Assembly: GCA_947646735.1 (NCBI GenBank)
Contig: CANTFK010000809.1
Coordinates: 1-64,000, forward strand
DNA length: 64,000 nt
From: Peronospora farinosa
Taxonomy: Eukaryota > Oomycota > Peronosporomycetes > Peronosporales > Peronosporaceae
Reading direction: 5' to 3'
Shown here: positions 9,601 through 20,900 of the stretch, in pieces
Numbering within the stretch: the stretch's first letter is position 1
Layout: every line of letters begins with the position of its first letter
Program-made: the position numbers and the translations under genes
Notes under the pieces: generated by a model
Database searches by the model: none
Told to the model about the DNA's origin: nothing
What the model saw: only the letters and a program-made list of their open reading frames with translations

Positions 9601-11255
9601 AGTTGAATCACTGGTGGGAGTCGTTCCCAGAATTGGATGATCTACGTGAGCTCATATTCTCGCTGTGGCCGGCGTGTGTGGCAGTGGACCCATTAGTGCC
9701 TGGTAAGGCTTTCCGCGCTGATGCCATCATTGCACACCCGTATCTGTTTGGACAGACCATCGTTGCCGCACGTCTCGGCGTGCCTCTACACTGCATGAGC
9801 TATAACCCACAAACTCGCACTCAGGCCTTCCCTCATCTGATCAGTGCAAATATGAAGCTTCACAGACCATACAGATACGCACCGACTAACGCAGCATCTT
9901 ACGATGTATTTGACAATGTGTTGTGGAATGGTATGCGAGATGTCTTTGATGAGTTCCGACATTTCCTGGGGCTCACTGGTAAGAGCATAGCAAACAATTT
10001 GCTTGCTGAATGGCATATTCCTCACACATACCTTTGGAATTCTGTACTTCTGCCAAAACCTCATGATTGGGGAAGTGAGATTACAATCGCGGGGTACGTC
10101 GAACTTGAGGAGAGTCATTTTGAGGACACTAATCTCGCTGCCATTGAACAAGAGCTACAGTTATTTGCTGCGGACGCTGCTGATACACCTCTTATCTACT
10201 TTGGCTTCCAGTGTGGCGATTGGGATCCCCGTCGCGTACAGGATTTAGTTAGCACCCTCGAGAAGGCAGCTCGAAAAGCAAACGTCCGGATTGTATTTCA
10301 AGGCTACGAAAACCACAACGGCGATGCTGCTACTGCTGCATTTTTCGTGGGTGGGACAGACGTTGTGTTCGAGATTGACCAGCATTTTCCGGTGAAACGC
10401 ATTCTTCCCCATGTGTATGCTACCATGCACTGGGGGGATCTTTCGATTACGTCGACATGTTTGTCTGCAGGAAAACCTGCGTGCGTGGTTCCGCGTAACA
10501 TTACCCAGAGAATGTGGGGGCAGGCGTTAGTCCTAGCAGGAGCGGGTGTTGAACCGTTGGAAATGGATGCACTGACGCCGTCCAATCTTGTGCATGTGTT
10601 TCGTGTGCTGTTGGACCCGAAGCTTGCCGACTGCGCCATGCGTCTTGCTCCGAACTTTTCACCATCAAGCGCAGTTGAGACTGCTGTGTCAACCTTTTAC
10701 AGCAATTTACCGCTAGAGGGCATGATCTGCGACCTGGATCCGGCGCGTATTGCTCGTGTCTACGACTCGACGCACGAAATGAAGTTGTCGTACGAGGCAC
10801 GCCTAGTTGTGCACCAAATCACGAAGGACAGAGGTAGCGCGGGAGACTTAAAGTACAAACCTCTTAAGTACTCGCAAGACCAGCCGCCACGATTCTCTTT
10901 GCGAGAATTGGAGTTGCTTCATTCTGCTTCATCCGGCAGCCTCAAGAAACAACCTAGAACCAAGATTTTATACACATACGATCCTACCAATCAAGAATTG
11001 GCAGCGAGGGTGGACCACGAGCGTGCATCATTGACCTCGTCTCCATCGTCGGCCGAGTCGATCGTAACCAAAACGTTTGGCGGTACCCCACGTAAGAGGT
11101 GCTCTGAATTGTCCCGTGTCCAATCTATGGCATTGAGCGTGGTGGAAACGCCAAAATTTTGGGATTCACCAGAAGAGCAAGCGCAGAAAACTCTCGAGAT
11201 TAACGACAAGTATGAAAAACTGCTTCTAGCGCGCAACATCGACAATCGTTCGTAG
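6656..11255 (+). CDS. Sterol 3-beta-glucosyltransferase-like protein with two GT1 lobes
   Basis: Two exons, 6656-6784 and 6870-11255, joined in phase 0 across an 85-bp intron (GTAAAT...CTGTAG); about 1504 residues. The start at 6656 opens a charged, coiled-coil-like N-terminus. The first lobe (about 131-560) has the GT-B opening VGTHGDVQPFVAIAKRL and the donor-site signature HHGGAGTTAAGLLAGKPT (about 473), as in UDP-glucose:sterol glucosyltransferases. It is followed by a Cys cluster (CDLDC...CDEC). At about 630-700 a Gly-rich stretch (GSGFKDIIVKPAQGYREEGA) resembles the VPS13 C-terminal region, so membrane contact is likely. A second lobe (about 863-1350) repeats the fold but reads MHWGDLSITSTCLSAGKP where the HHGG motif should be. 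It probably lacks catalysis. The gene would glucosylate sterols or related lipids at membranes. Confidence 0.85.
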
Positions 11256-11861
11256 CAGCGTCAGTAGCGCTACAACGCGAAGTTGTTTGCCTTCACGGAT
11301 AGGTGTTTGGTTTGAAAAAAGGTTGAGTTCAAACAACCTTTGATCAGTGGACTCTCCTCGCTGTGATGCGTATTGATACAGTGAGGATGAATGAGCACAG
11401 ATGAACGGACTACAAAGAGGATTCTTCTCGTGTGCAAAAGATAGCCAGTCCGTTTCCTGGAGCTGCGCTACCCCACGCAAAGAAGCGCAACATTTGCTTT
11501 GCGTTCGCTCGCACTCTGTAGTTTCTTAACAAGGCGTTCGTAGGCTATGTAGCGGCTCTACACACGTCAACTTCCTTCTGCGGAAGACCAGAACATCTCG
11601 ATCTACTGTCGCTATCGAGAAGCAGCTTAATGTCCTGCTGCCTTGCGTTCTCTTGAGCTTCACAATCTTCACGAGCAAAACGAACAACATCATGCAAATG
11701 TTTCCCACGTTTGCCGCAGATGAAGAAGAGATTGAGAATGATTGTCAAAGACAACGCAAAAACAGCTCAAAGCGACCATCACTCTTCTTCTTCAACACCA
11801 GCTCCCTCATCCCAGTGACTACCGAATATAGTGACGTGTCCATCAAATTCACTCGACGACG
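11256..11861. other. Intergenic spacer, no gene recognised
   Basis: About 600 bp between the glucosyltransferase stop and the next start. Only short overlapping open frames on both strands occur, none with a recognisable motif. The last 200 bp are CT-rich and are likely the promoter or 5' UTR of the TB2/DP1 gene. Confidence 0.5.
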
Positions 11862-13499
11862 ATGCAGCAGCTCGTGCAGCGCCTTGTGTCTCCTCTCGTA
11901 TCTCTGCTAGCTTCTTTTTTCTTCATCCACTTGCATGCTCAACAACAACAAGAGATTATGATTGCTGCTGGTCTCGAGACTCCCGTTCCCATCTTGACTG
12001 TACGCGTCGTATATTCATCTCCTCTCTTTCTTTTCTCTCTTCCATGTACTTAATCTATTTGCTTGTAGCAGGACACTCTATCTTCCATGTCAAATTTATT
12101 CACTCAATATCTACCCACTGATCTACTCTCCAGTCCTATTAATGTGTCTGAGATCGCTCGAGTCTTGAGCCAAAGTCCCGATTGGAGCGTCATTGGCTTT
12201 GCTCTAGAAGACGCTATTGTGGTCACTTTCCAGTGCTTTAAACTATGGACATCTTTCTTCCTGTTACTAGCAGTCCCTATCCTTCAAGCTCTAGCAGTGT
12301 TGGGGGAGATGGCGCTGCCTCACGTGCTCATGCTCGTCAAGATCGGAGCCGATTACGTGAGCAAGATGGAACCTCTCTATCAAGCTTTATTGGCCTTTAC
12401 AGTGCTCTTTATACTGGTCTGTGTACGTAAAGGATACGTGCATAAAGCCCGTGTGCAATATGTGAGGTCGAGAAGGCAGATGGAACTCCGTTACAGAGCT
12501 TTTGTAGCCAGTTTGAGTGCCAAGTGGCGCGTGGTGGCCATCCTTCTACCTCATGGGCTGTTTTTCGCCTTGAGTTTCGAAGCGCTTTATTGGCTGCCAG
12601 AGTCATCGACAAACGTACTGAGCAGTGACGCGCTGTTTGGACTACTTTCGGTCGGGTATCCGCTACTGCGCTCGATCCGAGTGATCCGACAGAAGAGACT
12701 CTACTCGAAACATACCAAGTCAACTTTCCCAACTTCAAGACCAAAGAATACGAGCAAAATGATCAAGAAGCTTGACAATTTGACCATCCCCGACTATAAG
12801 TGGAGGTCGTACGAGGCGTGTTTAAAGTATTGGGTCATCTGGTCCCTCGCGGTATGCCTCATTGGCATGGTAACGCTCTTCTTGCCGACTTTTTTGACCT
12901 CGTTTTTCACGATGCCGCTTCAATGGTGCAACATTTTCCTGGTTTGGATGCACTCCCCGTTCACAAGAGGTGACATTGCGCTCTACTCTCTGCTAAGCCC
13001 CCTTATAAGTCCATACGCGAACCGTATTCATGAACGTGAAGCGACGATAAATGTGGAGACAGAAGAGAAGACGAATTTCTTGATGCGGATTTTGGTATCT
13101 TTCCGAGTAGTACCAGAACGACATGTGCACTTGGCGAAAGATTTATGGTCACAGGGCCCTGCACTCTTCGGACTCTTCTTCATGTTCACGCCAGGATTTG
13201 TGGCCTCTCGAGGCTGTTCGCTGATGGGTTTTGGCTTTCCCGCCTACGTCACGATAGGAGTGCTAAGCGAAAAGCGAACACGGCGCTACGAGTGGTGGCT
13301 TGCATACTTTAGCATAGCGGTCACTGCAGACTACTTCATCACCGCGATTGGACGAGAAATCGGATGGCTTCCGCTGTTTTATCACGTAAAGCTGTTGATG
13401 ATGATGTGGCTTCAATTTCCATACTTTCAAGGTGCGGAGCGAATTTTTAACGCAATCTTTTCGAGTGTCTTTATCGTTCCAGAATGCAAAGAGGAATAA
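11862..13499 (+). CDS. Membrane protein with two TB2/DP1/HVA22 (REEP-like) domains
   Basis: Exon 1 is 11862-11999 and exon 2 is 12069-13499, joined in phase 0 over a 69-bp intron; about 522 residues. The acceptor reads TAGCAG, so a NAGNAG alternative would drop one Gln. Exon 1 gives a hydrophobic signal/anchor (LVSPLVSLLASFFFIHLHA). The C-terminal part (about 416-513) fits TB2/DP1/HVA22: GFPAYV, WWLAYFSIAV, WLPLFYHVKLLMMMWLQFP, YFQGAERIF. A second, more diverged copy precedes it (about 237-363: VGYPLLRSIRVIRQ, then YEACLKYWVIWSLAV and a hydrophobic hairpin). Single-domain family members shape tubular endoplasmic reticulum or assist membrane traffic. The tandem arrangement suggests two wedge-like hairpins in one chain. 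Function beyond the family is inferred. Confidence 0.8.
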
Positions 13500-14272
13500 A
13501 TGGATTTAGTTCAGATGTTTGCGTGGCTACCTTCAGTAATGCTAACGGTGATCATATAACAAGCTTTGCAGGGTCCCAAAAGTTCGATAATGTGGCTGCG
13601 GTGTTGTTAGAAGGATGTGGGTGAGTGAGTCGTACGTCATTAAAAGCGACGAACGATGACGGCTGACTACCGATCAAGGCAGCCGATCTACGACGCCCCA
13701 CCTGGTCAAGACGAAAGATGTGCAGAAGCTCCTTCGTTTGGCGGCTGGTGATTGTTGTCTAGTAGAAGAGCAAGGCAAGTAAAAACACTAGACGCAAGCA
13801 GGTCTTCGTCCGAGCCAGAACAGTTCAAATGGAACAGTTCGATATTATCATCAACCTGCTATTGAATTGCAGTTTCTTCGAGAAAGCACACAAAGCCTAC
13901 AAGATGGCTCAGGTTCATTTCAACAAAGCCCGTACTAAACTTGGATGTCGTGAAAAGCTGCTAGTTACACAGCAACAGAACAAGCAGATCAGTATTGCTA
14001 AAACGCCTTACGAGCTATAAAAATCTAAAGACTAAGATGTATTACATTCCAGCCGCTTTCTGTCTCTAGATTCTCAATAATGCATGGCTGCGAAGTATTA
14101 CACCCACCGTGGTAACGTGTTAATCAAGTTGAAGTTTGTCATCAAGTTAGTCGCACATGACGATGGGCAACGCATCTCCCTTATCACCGAAATACACGTT
14201 TTTGTGATTGTCATTGCCGTTAAGACATGGCCACCTAACGGGATAACCAACTGTATTCATTATCCGCTATTG
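13500..14272. other. Intergenic spacer, no gene recognised
   Basis: About 770 bp. It holds a 63-codon frame (13829-14020) without a recognisable motif, and an upstream extension of the transporter frame from 14084. I treat the latter as leader because the family-like start is at 14273. No RNA gene or repeat was seen. Confidence 0.45.
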
Positions 14273-15370
14273 ATGATGGAGCTGGGACAGAAGCTACTGT
14301 TGATGCTGGTGGCTGCAGCTTTCCTGTGCTCTGGGGACCTGTGCATCATTGCATCCAAGGTCAATGGCCTTGTGCCCTACAGCAGCATCACCGTTACGTT
14401 TCTCATCGAGGTGCTCAAGCTCAGCGCCATGCTGACTGCGATTGTCGTCACACACTCGACGGTCCCGAGTCACGTCCAGCTGCGAATGAGCGGTTACTAC
14501 GCAATACCGGCCTTACTCAACGCTCTGGAGTGCAACCTGAATTATGTCGTGCTGCGCTACTTGGACGCTGCTACAGTGTCGGTGCTCTGGAACTTGAAGA
14601 TCCTGCTGACTGCTGTGCTATTCCGCTACGTACTCAAGCAGCAGTTGTCGGAACTGCAAAAATTGGCAATCGTTTTGCTGGTTTTGGGCGTATTGACCAG
14701 CCAGTCCGACCGTTTTCACAGCAACGTGGTCGTAGATGACTCACATCAAACGATGCTGGGTCTACTGCTAGCACTGCTTGGCGTGACGTTGTCGTCATGT
14801 GCGAGTGTATGTGCAGAGTGGACGTTGAAGCGACAATCAGACTGCCCTTTCCTTTGGCAAAGCGTGCAGATGTACGGATTCGGCGTGTTATTTAACGCTT
14901 TGGGTCTGCTACTTGTCGATAGGAAGCTGCTGCTGTCGGACGGGTTCTTTTACGGCTACAGCAGCTGGACATTGGTTGTGGTCGTCGTCAACTCTATCGG
15001 TGGTATCTTTATGGCCTGCATCCTCAAATATCTGGACAACATCGCCTGCGTGTTCTCGCACTCGATAGCCATGACGTTCACGACGTTTCTGTCTATGTTG
15101 TTCTTTGCCTTTTCGCCCTCCGTTGAGTTTGGTTGTGGGCTTGGAGTACTGATCATTTCCATGTATCTCTACCATCATCCACTAGCGCAAATTATCTCTG
15201 ACAAAGAGACTTTGCCGGATAGCAATACGAGCATTGAAGAAGGCGATGTTGATGCTCCTTCGCTGAAAGTCAAGAAGCTGAACAAGTACAAAGAGGTATC
15301 GATTGAAATGCAGGAAATCGAGTCTCAAATGCCTCAATCTAAAGCCCAAGGTGACAGTTTCAGCTCCTAA
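14273..15370 (+). CDS. Nucleotide-sugar transporter (SLC35A-like)
   Basis: I chose the Met at 14273 (MMELGQKLLLMLVAAAFLC), giving 365 residues, near the family norm of 320-400. The frame is open upstream to 14084, which would add 63 polar residues of no family likeness. About ten hydrophobic segments are visible. The signature NALECNLNYVVLRYLDAATVSVLWNLK followed by ILLTAVLFRYVLKQQLS is typical of the UDP-galactose/UDP-GlcNAc transporter group, as is GGIFMACILKYLDNIACVFS near the end. The C-terminus is charged and cytosolic. Such carriers exchange a nucleotide sugar for UMP across the Golgi or ER membrane. The substrate cannot be told from sequence. Confidence 0.87.
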   Translation: MMELGQKLLLMLVAAAFLCSGDLCIIASKVNGLVPYSSITVTFLIEVLKLSAMLTAIVVTHSTVPSHVQLRMSGYYAIPALLNALECNLNYVVLRYLDAATVSVLWNLKILLTAVLFRYVLKQQLSELQKLAIVLLVLGVLTSQSDRFHSNVVVDDSHQTMLGLLLALLGVTLSSCASVCAEWTLKRQSDCPFLWQSVQMYGFGVLFNALGLLLVDRKLLLSDGFFYGYSSWTLVVVVVNSIGGIFMACILKYLDNIACVFSHSIAMTFTTFLSMLFFAFSPSVEFGCGLGVLIISMYLYHHPLAQIISDKETLPDSNTSIEEGDVDAPSLKVKKLNKYKEVSIEMQEIESQMPQSKAQGDSFSS

Positions 15371-15986
15371 GCAGAAGAAGTGATCCGAATCAACTGATAT
15401 TGCACCTACTATCACAGACTTGACAAGAACATTGCCTACGTCTTAGAGACTGTAATTTTGTACAGCTCTACCGAACCACCATTGTCCATAACCCCAAAGT
15501 TTTGAAGTGCTAGCTTGTAATGCAGTATGTTGTCACCCATTCTGTGCTATTGCACAGCTAAGATAAAGCATAGTTTCCGTACAACTATCAAGTAACGATG
15601 GCTTATGCTGCACATACAGCAATGTGCACGAAGCAATGAAGACAAGTCTGAGGAGAATAATGCCGTGACAGATCAATTCCTAAAAAAGGAGTAGCAATTG
15701 GACTGCTCTAGTCATGGTAAGGAAAGAATGCATTTGGCCCAACAGCAAACTGTGAATTTCATTACGTTTACACTAATTTGCGACGATGATGGTGTTCAGA
15801 GCTTTATAGCTTCACTCGATCTCCCATCAAAAACGTAACAATGGTCCAATAACTGAAGTTTTTCGACTGCAAATTCACATACGTGCCAGTAATAGTAAAG
15901 CCCATGTAGTACTATAGATATAAAATAGTAAATATAAGTAGAGTATGACTAATGTCATATATTGAGCTAATCTAATATCAAGAGGT
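15371..15986. other. Intergenic spacer, no gene recognised
   Basis: About 615 bp of AT-rich sequence between the transporter stop and the left inverted repeat of the MULE-like element. No ORF, RNA gene or clear repeat was seen. Confidence 0.5.
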
Positions 15987-16910
15987 GTTATTTTATCGCC
16001 TTTTTGCCCACCAGCGCCACCGACAGCGCCACCGAAATCTTCTAAATAATATGATTAGTCAGAATGTTTAGTCTTCAAGTAGAAGATAATAATAAATGGA
16101 ATTTAAATTTAATCTTAGCATTTAATCAAATTAACTTCAATATTTGTATCAAGATCCATAATGAACACCCTTGCACCACCTCCGCAGCTTGCCTATGCTT
16201 CCATGGAAGAAGCAAGAGCCGCAGTTAATGCCCATGCACAGCAGGAAGGTTATGTTGTTGTAATCAAACGCACAAAAAGGATCGGCAATAAGAAAGACGG
16301 TGATGTCAAAGCTTTAATTCTTGTCTGTTCCCGATCGAACCCCCCAGTAATACGTACAAGTGCAAAACCTCGCCAGCGTATTCGGTCCAGCCGCAGCACT
16401 GGATGCTTATTCAAAGCAAGTATACGGCGACTAGAAGCTGGAGATTGGCAGGTACAAGTTGCTAAAGGAGAACACAACCATGAGCCCTTTGCCCACCAGC
16501 CTGCGCCAGTTGGAATTGAGATGGCATTGAAGAGGATCGCAGACGAATACGTTAATGCCCCAAATCATCGCAAGCATCAGCTGCTTGAATATGTCTTGGC
16601 TGTCCCCGAGGCCCATAATTGCAATCCTATGCAAATTCAGACACGTAGCCGGCCAACGGGGTCAACGCAGCGACTTTTATCACAGGTTGCGCATGTTGCC
16701 GCTCCTTTCAAAGCTCCTGTACGACGCCGTCAATGTCGGATTTGTCAACAGACAGGCCACAATGCCCGAACCTGTCGTCGTCAAGCACCAGCAGCAGCAA
16801 ATTTCGAAGTAGTAGAGCATAATTCATAAAAACCGTAAGTTTTTTTCGTAATTTTTTAATGAGCTGTATTGACTGAGGGCTGGTTAACAAAAAGGTGAGG
16901 GATAAATAAC
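15987..16910 (+). mobile_element. Small MULE-like element with imperfect terminal inverted repeats
   Basis: The left end (15987-16015) reads GTTATTTTATC, then GCCTTTTTG, then CCACCAGC. The reverse complement of the right end (16910-16879) reads GTTATTTATC, then CACCTTTTTG, then AACCAGC. About 24 of 30 positions agree, with a small gap. The enclosed 0.9 kb carries one ORF with a FAR1-type DNA-binding domain, a module typical of Mutator-like transposases. No matching 8-11 bp target duplication is evident, so the copy is old or the ends are slightly misplaced. Its right end lies only 28 bp before the FtsJ start codon, so it may act as promoter or leader for that gene. Confidence 0.5.
16161..16829 (+). 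CDS. FAR1-type DNA-binding protein with CCHC zinc knuckle
   Basis: 222 residues. The N-terminal half matches the FAR1/WRKY-GCM1 zinc fold found in Mutator-like transposases: AYASMEEARAAVNAHAQQEG, a KALILVCSRS strand, RSTGCLFKASIRRL, and WQVQVAKGEHNHEP with the closing His pair. Near the C-terminus is a knuckle CRICQQTGHNARTC (about residue 193). The catalytic DDE transposase domain normally found between these parts is missing. The frame is intact despite this. It could be an internally deleted element that still makes a DNA-binding protein, or a domesticated derivative. It lies inside a pair of inverted repeats. Confidence 0.7.
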   Translation: MNTLAPPPQLAYASMEEARAAVNAHAQQEGYVVVIKRTKRIGNKKDGDVKALILVCSRSNPPVIRTSAKPRQRIRSSRSTGCLFKASIRRLEAGDWQVQVAKGEHNHEPFAHQPAPVGIEMALKRIADEYVNAPNHRKHQLLEYVLAVPEAHNCNPMQIQTRSRPTGSTQRLLSQVAHVAAPFKAPVRRRQCRICQQTGHNARTCRRQAPAAANFEVVEHNS

Positions 16911-16938
16911 GCTTATATGAAACAGTAATAAACGAAAA

Positions 16939-17712
16939 ATGGTCATCAAGAGTCTCAAAGGCAAGTCAAACGCCAGCGCGCGTTGGGTGCGTCGGCAATG
17001 GAACGATCCTGTAGTAAAGCAAGCAAAACGAGAAGGTTTTCGGTCCCGTGCGGCCTTCAAATTGCGCGAGATTAACGATGTAAGGGCGTTTCAATCTCAA
17101 CATAGTATAATCAAGTATTTTAGATTCTTCTTGTCTCTATTGTAGCGATATCAGATACTGAGACGAGGCGACGTGGTGCTGGATTTGGGTGCAGCACCTG
17201 GTGGTTGGACACAAGTAGCAGTAGCAGCTACAGCATTACAGAGCAAAAACAAGCAGCAGAGTTTAAGCTCAAGTCCGAGGGTTGTGGCCGTCGATCTCAA
17301 GCATTTTGATCCCGTGGAAGGGGCTGCTATTGTAGTGGGCGACTTCCGTCAGACGGAAGTGAGGAACCAGTTGAGTGAGGCTTTAAGAGGACGGATGGCT
17401 GACGTAATACTCAGTGATATGGCTCCATCCTTTTCGGGCAACTTTTTGACGGACAGTCAACAACAATTACGCTTGTGTCACAATGCACTTAAGATGGCAG
17501 AGCTATTTTTACGGCCTGGAGGACACTTTGCGACGAAGATTTTGCGCTGCGATGGATCGGAAGAGTTTCGAGCAGATCTCAAAGAAGTATTTGATGTGGT
17601 GAAAGCCATGAAACCTCAGTCTTCGAGACCAGAGTCTACGGAGATGTTCATGGTGGCCAAAGGCTTTAAAGGTGCCAATAAGGACAAGAACAGTTGTTGT
17701 AAAGAGGAATAG
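16939..17712 (+). CDS. FtsJ-like ribose 2'-O-methyltransferase (MRM2/RlmE type)
   Basis: Exons 16939-17079 and 17146-17712, phase 0, with a 66-bp intron (GTAAGG...TTGTAG); 235 residues. The S-adenosylmethionine site DLGAAPGGW opens exon 2. The K-D-K-E catalytic set of the FtsJ family is visible: Lys in SRAAFKL, Asp in SDMAPSFSG, Lys in HFATKILR and Glu in ESTEMFMVAKGF. The short length, without the extra domains of Spb1 or Trm7, fits bacterial RlmE and mitochondrial MRM2, which methylate the A-loop uridine of large-subunit rRNA. A mitochondrial role is inferred; the N-terminus is basic (MVIKSLKGKSNASARWVRRQW). Tail-to-tail with the myosin gene. Confidence 0.88.
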
Positions 17713-17965
17713 ACAGACGATGATGAACTACCCTTCCTCATGTCATCTATTCAATTTCAGAAAGCTATACGGAGAAATGCCAGATGGAGGAGGGTGCGAG
17801 CGCAGTCATGAATCGAATTCGTAGTGGCAGGGACTGACCTCTTCGATCGAGACCATCCATATGAAACATGTATCTTAAAAGCAAAAAACAAAGCTCCACT
17901 GCAGACAACACACGGCATCTGGATGCTTGGGAATCATTCAACATTCATGAGAACCGACTGGACGG

Positions 17966-20900
17966 TTAGTTGAGGTCCTGGCCCAGCCGCAGCGCCAGCA
18001 GCGTGTCGTTATACTGGTTGAAAGCGTCCTGGATATCGTCCTGCAGCTGCATGGCCAGCGGGATCAGCTCGATATTCACATTGCCACCAATCTGGGCCGA
18101 TGCTGCCACACGAGGCTGCAACACCTTAACGGCGTGGATCATCTCCTGCAGCTCCGTGTCCTGGCGAACATCACCAGCAGCGTAAATGATCTTCTGCAAC
18201 AATTGGTGCACTAGTTGTTCCACCTCCTGCAGGTCAGCGTCGTTCAGCGGCTCCGCATCAGCAGCATTAGCCAGTGCCTCACGCTCTTCCTCCTCCCAAC
18301 GCTTGCGTGCCTCGGCGTATGCCTCGCGCTCACAGATGTCCTGCGTACGGAGAGTGAGGTTGAGGAAACGGTCCAAGTGAATGTTCAGTAGAGCGTCCGG
18401 CATTTGGGTGAGCACTTGCGTCATGTAGCGGTTCATCTCCTTTTCACGTTTGATGATAAACTTCTCCTCTTGGTTCTTGCCAATCATCGATGAGAATGGA
18501 TGGCGCTTTGGGAAACGCGGAAACCACGGGGCGCGCTTGCCACGACGACCCGAAGCAGCAGCCTTCAGTTCCTGGTGAAGTGCATTGAAATCATTGTAAC
18601 GGCCGCCCACGAGCCAAGCAGTCTTCGACTGCTCAAGGATATCACGACCCCAGGTCACACGCAGCACATACTCCGTGTACTCATCACCCCAGTTCTGGTC
18701 CTGCTGCTTGCGGTGGCCAAGCATCGTGCACGTCATAATACCACCCTTGTATGGAATCGGAGGGCCCGTCGGAAACTCCTGAATCTTCTCGACCGGGTTA
18801 ATCAGGTTCTCGTCATCAGCAGACATCACGGGCCCAGCGGGTGCCTCACCGCCCTCACCGAACAGGTCGCGGCCAGCTTGAGCAAGCTGCTCCTGACGCA
18901 GTGCATCACCAGCAACAGCCTCGCCCTCAATCTTAGCGTTGTCACCAGCAACCCAGCTCATGTCGGCGTTCTGAAGTGACTCCTGTCCTACCATAGCACC
19001 GGCAACACCCATGGATCCAACAGCACCAATCTGGCCAGCCTGGCTAACGGACGCTTGCAGTGGCTGCACCGAGCCCAGTGCAACAGGTCCGTTGCCAGCA
19101 ACACCGGGGACACCTAGCGCACCAAGCGCAGGAGCAGTTCCCAGCGTGCCAGCCGCAGCAGCCTTTTTCTGGGCCTCGTCGTATGCACTAAGCTTTCGAA
19201 GAGCAGCCGCTTCAGCATCGTGCGCCATGGACGCATCCTGCGCGGCTTGGGCGGCATCTTGCGCGGCCATCGCTGCAGCGAGTGAAGCAGCTTGGGCACG
19301 CTCTACAGCAGCCTGGCGTCTTGCCTCTTCGCGCCCAACAGATCGACGATAAGCATGCTGGATTGTAGTAGCCGCAGCGGCACGCTTCAGTTCCAACTGG
19401 CGCTGACGTTCACGCTCCTCTTCTTCTTCTTGAAGGCGGCGTTGGCGCTCCTCCTCCTCCCGCTGCAACCGCAGCTGCTCCTGCTCGGCAGCTAGACGTC
19501 GGGCCTCCTCCACTGCCAGGCGAGCCTTGCGGATGTGGTGCAGACGCTTCACAAAGTGGCGTTGAGCCTGGATGGCGTAGAATGCCGACACCCAGCGCTT
19601 CTTGGCCGAGCTTTTCTTCTCAGCCTCGAGGCGGGCATTCTCCTCCGCCAACCTTTTGCGCATCTTCTCATCTTGCACTTGTGCATATCGTTTTTCTGCT
19701 TTCTTGCGGCCGAGCTTGCCACGGACAATGGACTGAATCTTCACAGCAGCAGCATTCTGGTCCGCAAGCTGAGCAACCATGCGCTGGCGAGTCTGCTGCA
19801 ACAGCTTCTTAAAAGCGTTAGCAGCTAGAATTCCGCCAATGGCCATCTTCCAACGTTTCTGAGCGAGTGTTTTGCGGCGCATCTTCAGGCGGTGCGCATT
19901 ACGAGCGCGAATAAAGTGCTTGCGTACGGCAAACATGCGCATCACAGCCTGCATTTTAACGATGGCGGCTTTGCGTCTTCTAGTATCCTCCAATAGCCAC
20001 AGAAACGCGCGCTGAGCCAGCACCTTGGCTAGAGCATAACGCCAGCGTCGACGTGCCAACCACTTACGAAGGCGAGCAACAATCCATGGGCCCATCTTCT
20101 TCATGTCAACCTTCAGCAACGCATCAAGCAGAGCAATCTTGCCAGTCTTGAAAAAAACTTTCGTGCGACCCAGACGATAGGCGTCAGGCTCTACACGGAA
20201 CGACCACAGCACAGCTTCCGTGAAAGTACGATCGTTGTAGGCATCGAACATTGGCGTAACGGACGGTGGTAACACGGGTTTATAGATCCGACAAATTTCC
20301 TCGTACGCCACACGTGTAGGTAGACCGACCTTCAGCAGCTCGCACGTAGCCAACATACCGGAGCAACGCAGCTGGTCCACAACGTAGCCATGGTCGAACA
20401 CGCCGGGCGACATTGTCGAGTTTGGCTTGATACACCGAATAAAGTTGCAGCGCGTCGCATTCAGCGTGTCCGTCAGCTCATGCATTTGGTCACAGAACTT
20501 GGCCGACACACTCTGCTTGTGAAACTGGCTCGTGTTGGGCGTACCGTTCATGGTATCGAGGTCCAGCTTCGAAGAGAACAGCTCCTTGATAAGCAAGGAC
20601 TTGCTAGAAGTCACAAAGTCCTCCAAATCCTTGGGAATAGTGTCGTTGTTCTTATCAATAAAGTTGCCAATCGTGTATGGCACGCGCGTGGCAAAGTGTT
20701 TTACAATAAATTCGTACTTCTTGTCCTTTTCGTGAGGAGATAGAAAGTGTGGGTGGCTCGAGTGAGTCTTGTGCAGCATAGCGTTCCATTTCTCGTCAGA
20801 TGGTTTGGGCATTTTCGCCTCCTGGTCCAACAAAGGCAAAATGCCGTTCGGTTTCTGTGAAATCAGGTCAATGCATTCGCGGTTGTCAGGCCATATAATC

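Noticed and set aside
13829..14020. 63-codon frame before the transporter
   Set aside because: Too short, with no motif, neighbour logic or conservation that I can see.
14084..14272. Upstream in-frame extension of the nucleotide-sugar transporter
   Set aside because: The added 63 residues show no family likeness, and the Met at 14273 sits right before the first membrane segment with a normal total length.
18500..19828. Several plus-strand frames of 60-160 codons opposite the myosin gene
   Set aside because: They follow from the codon bias of a long GC-rich gene and show no domains. Unlike the Gypsy antisense ORFs they have no homologous copy.
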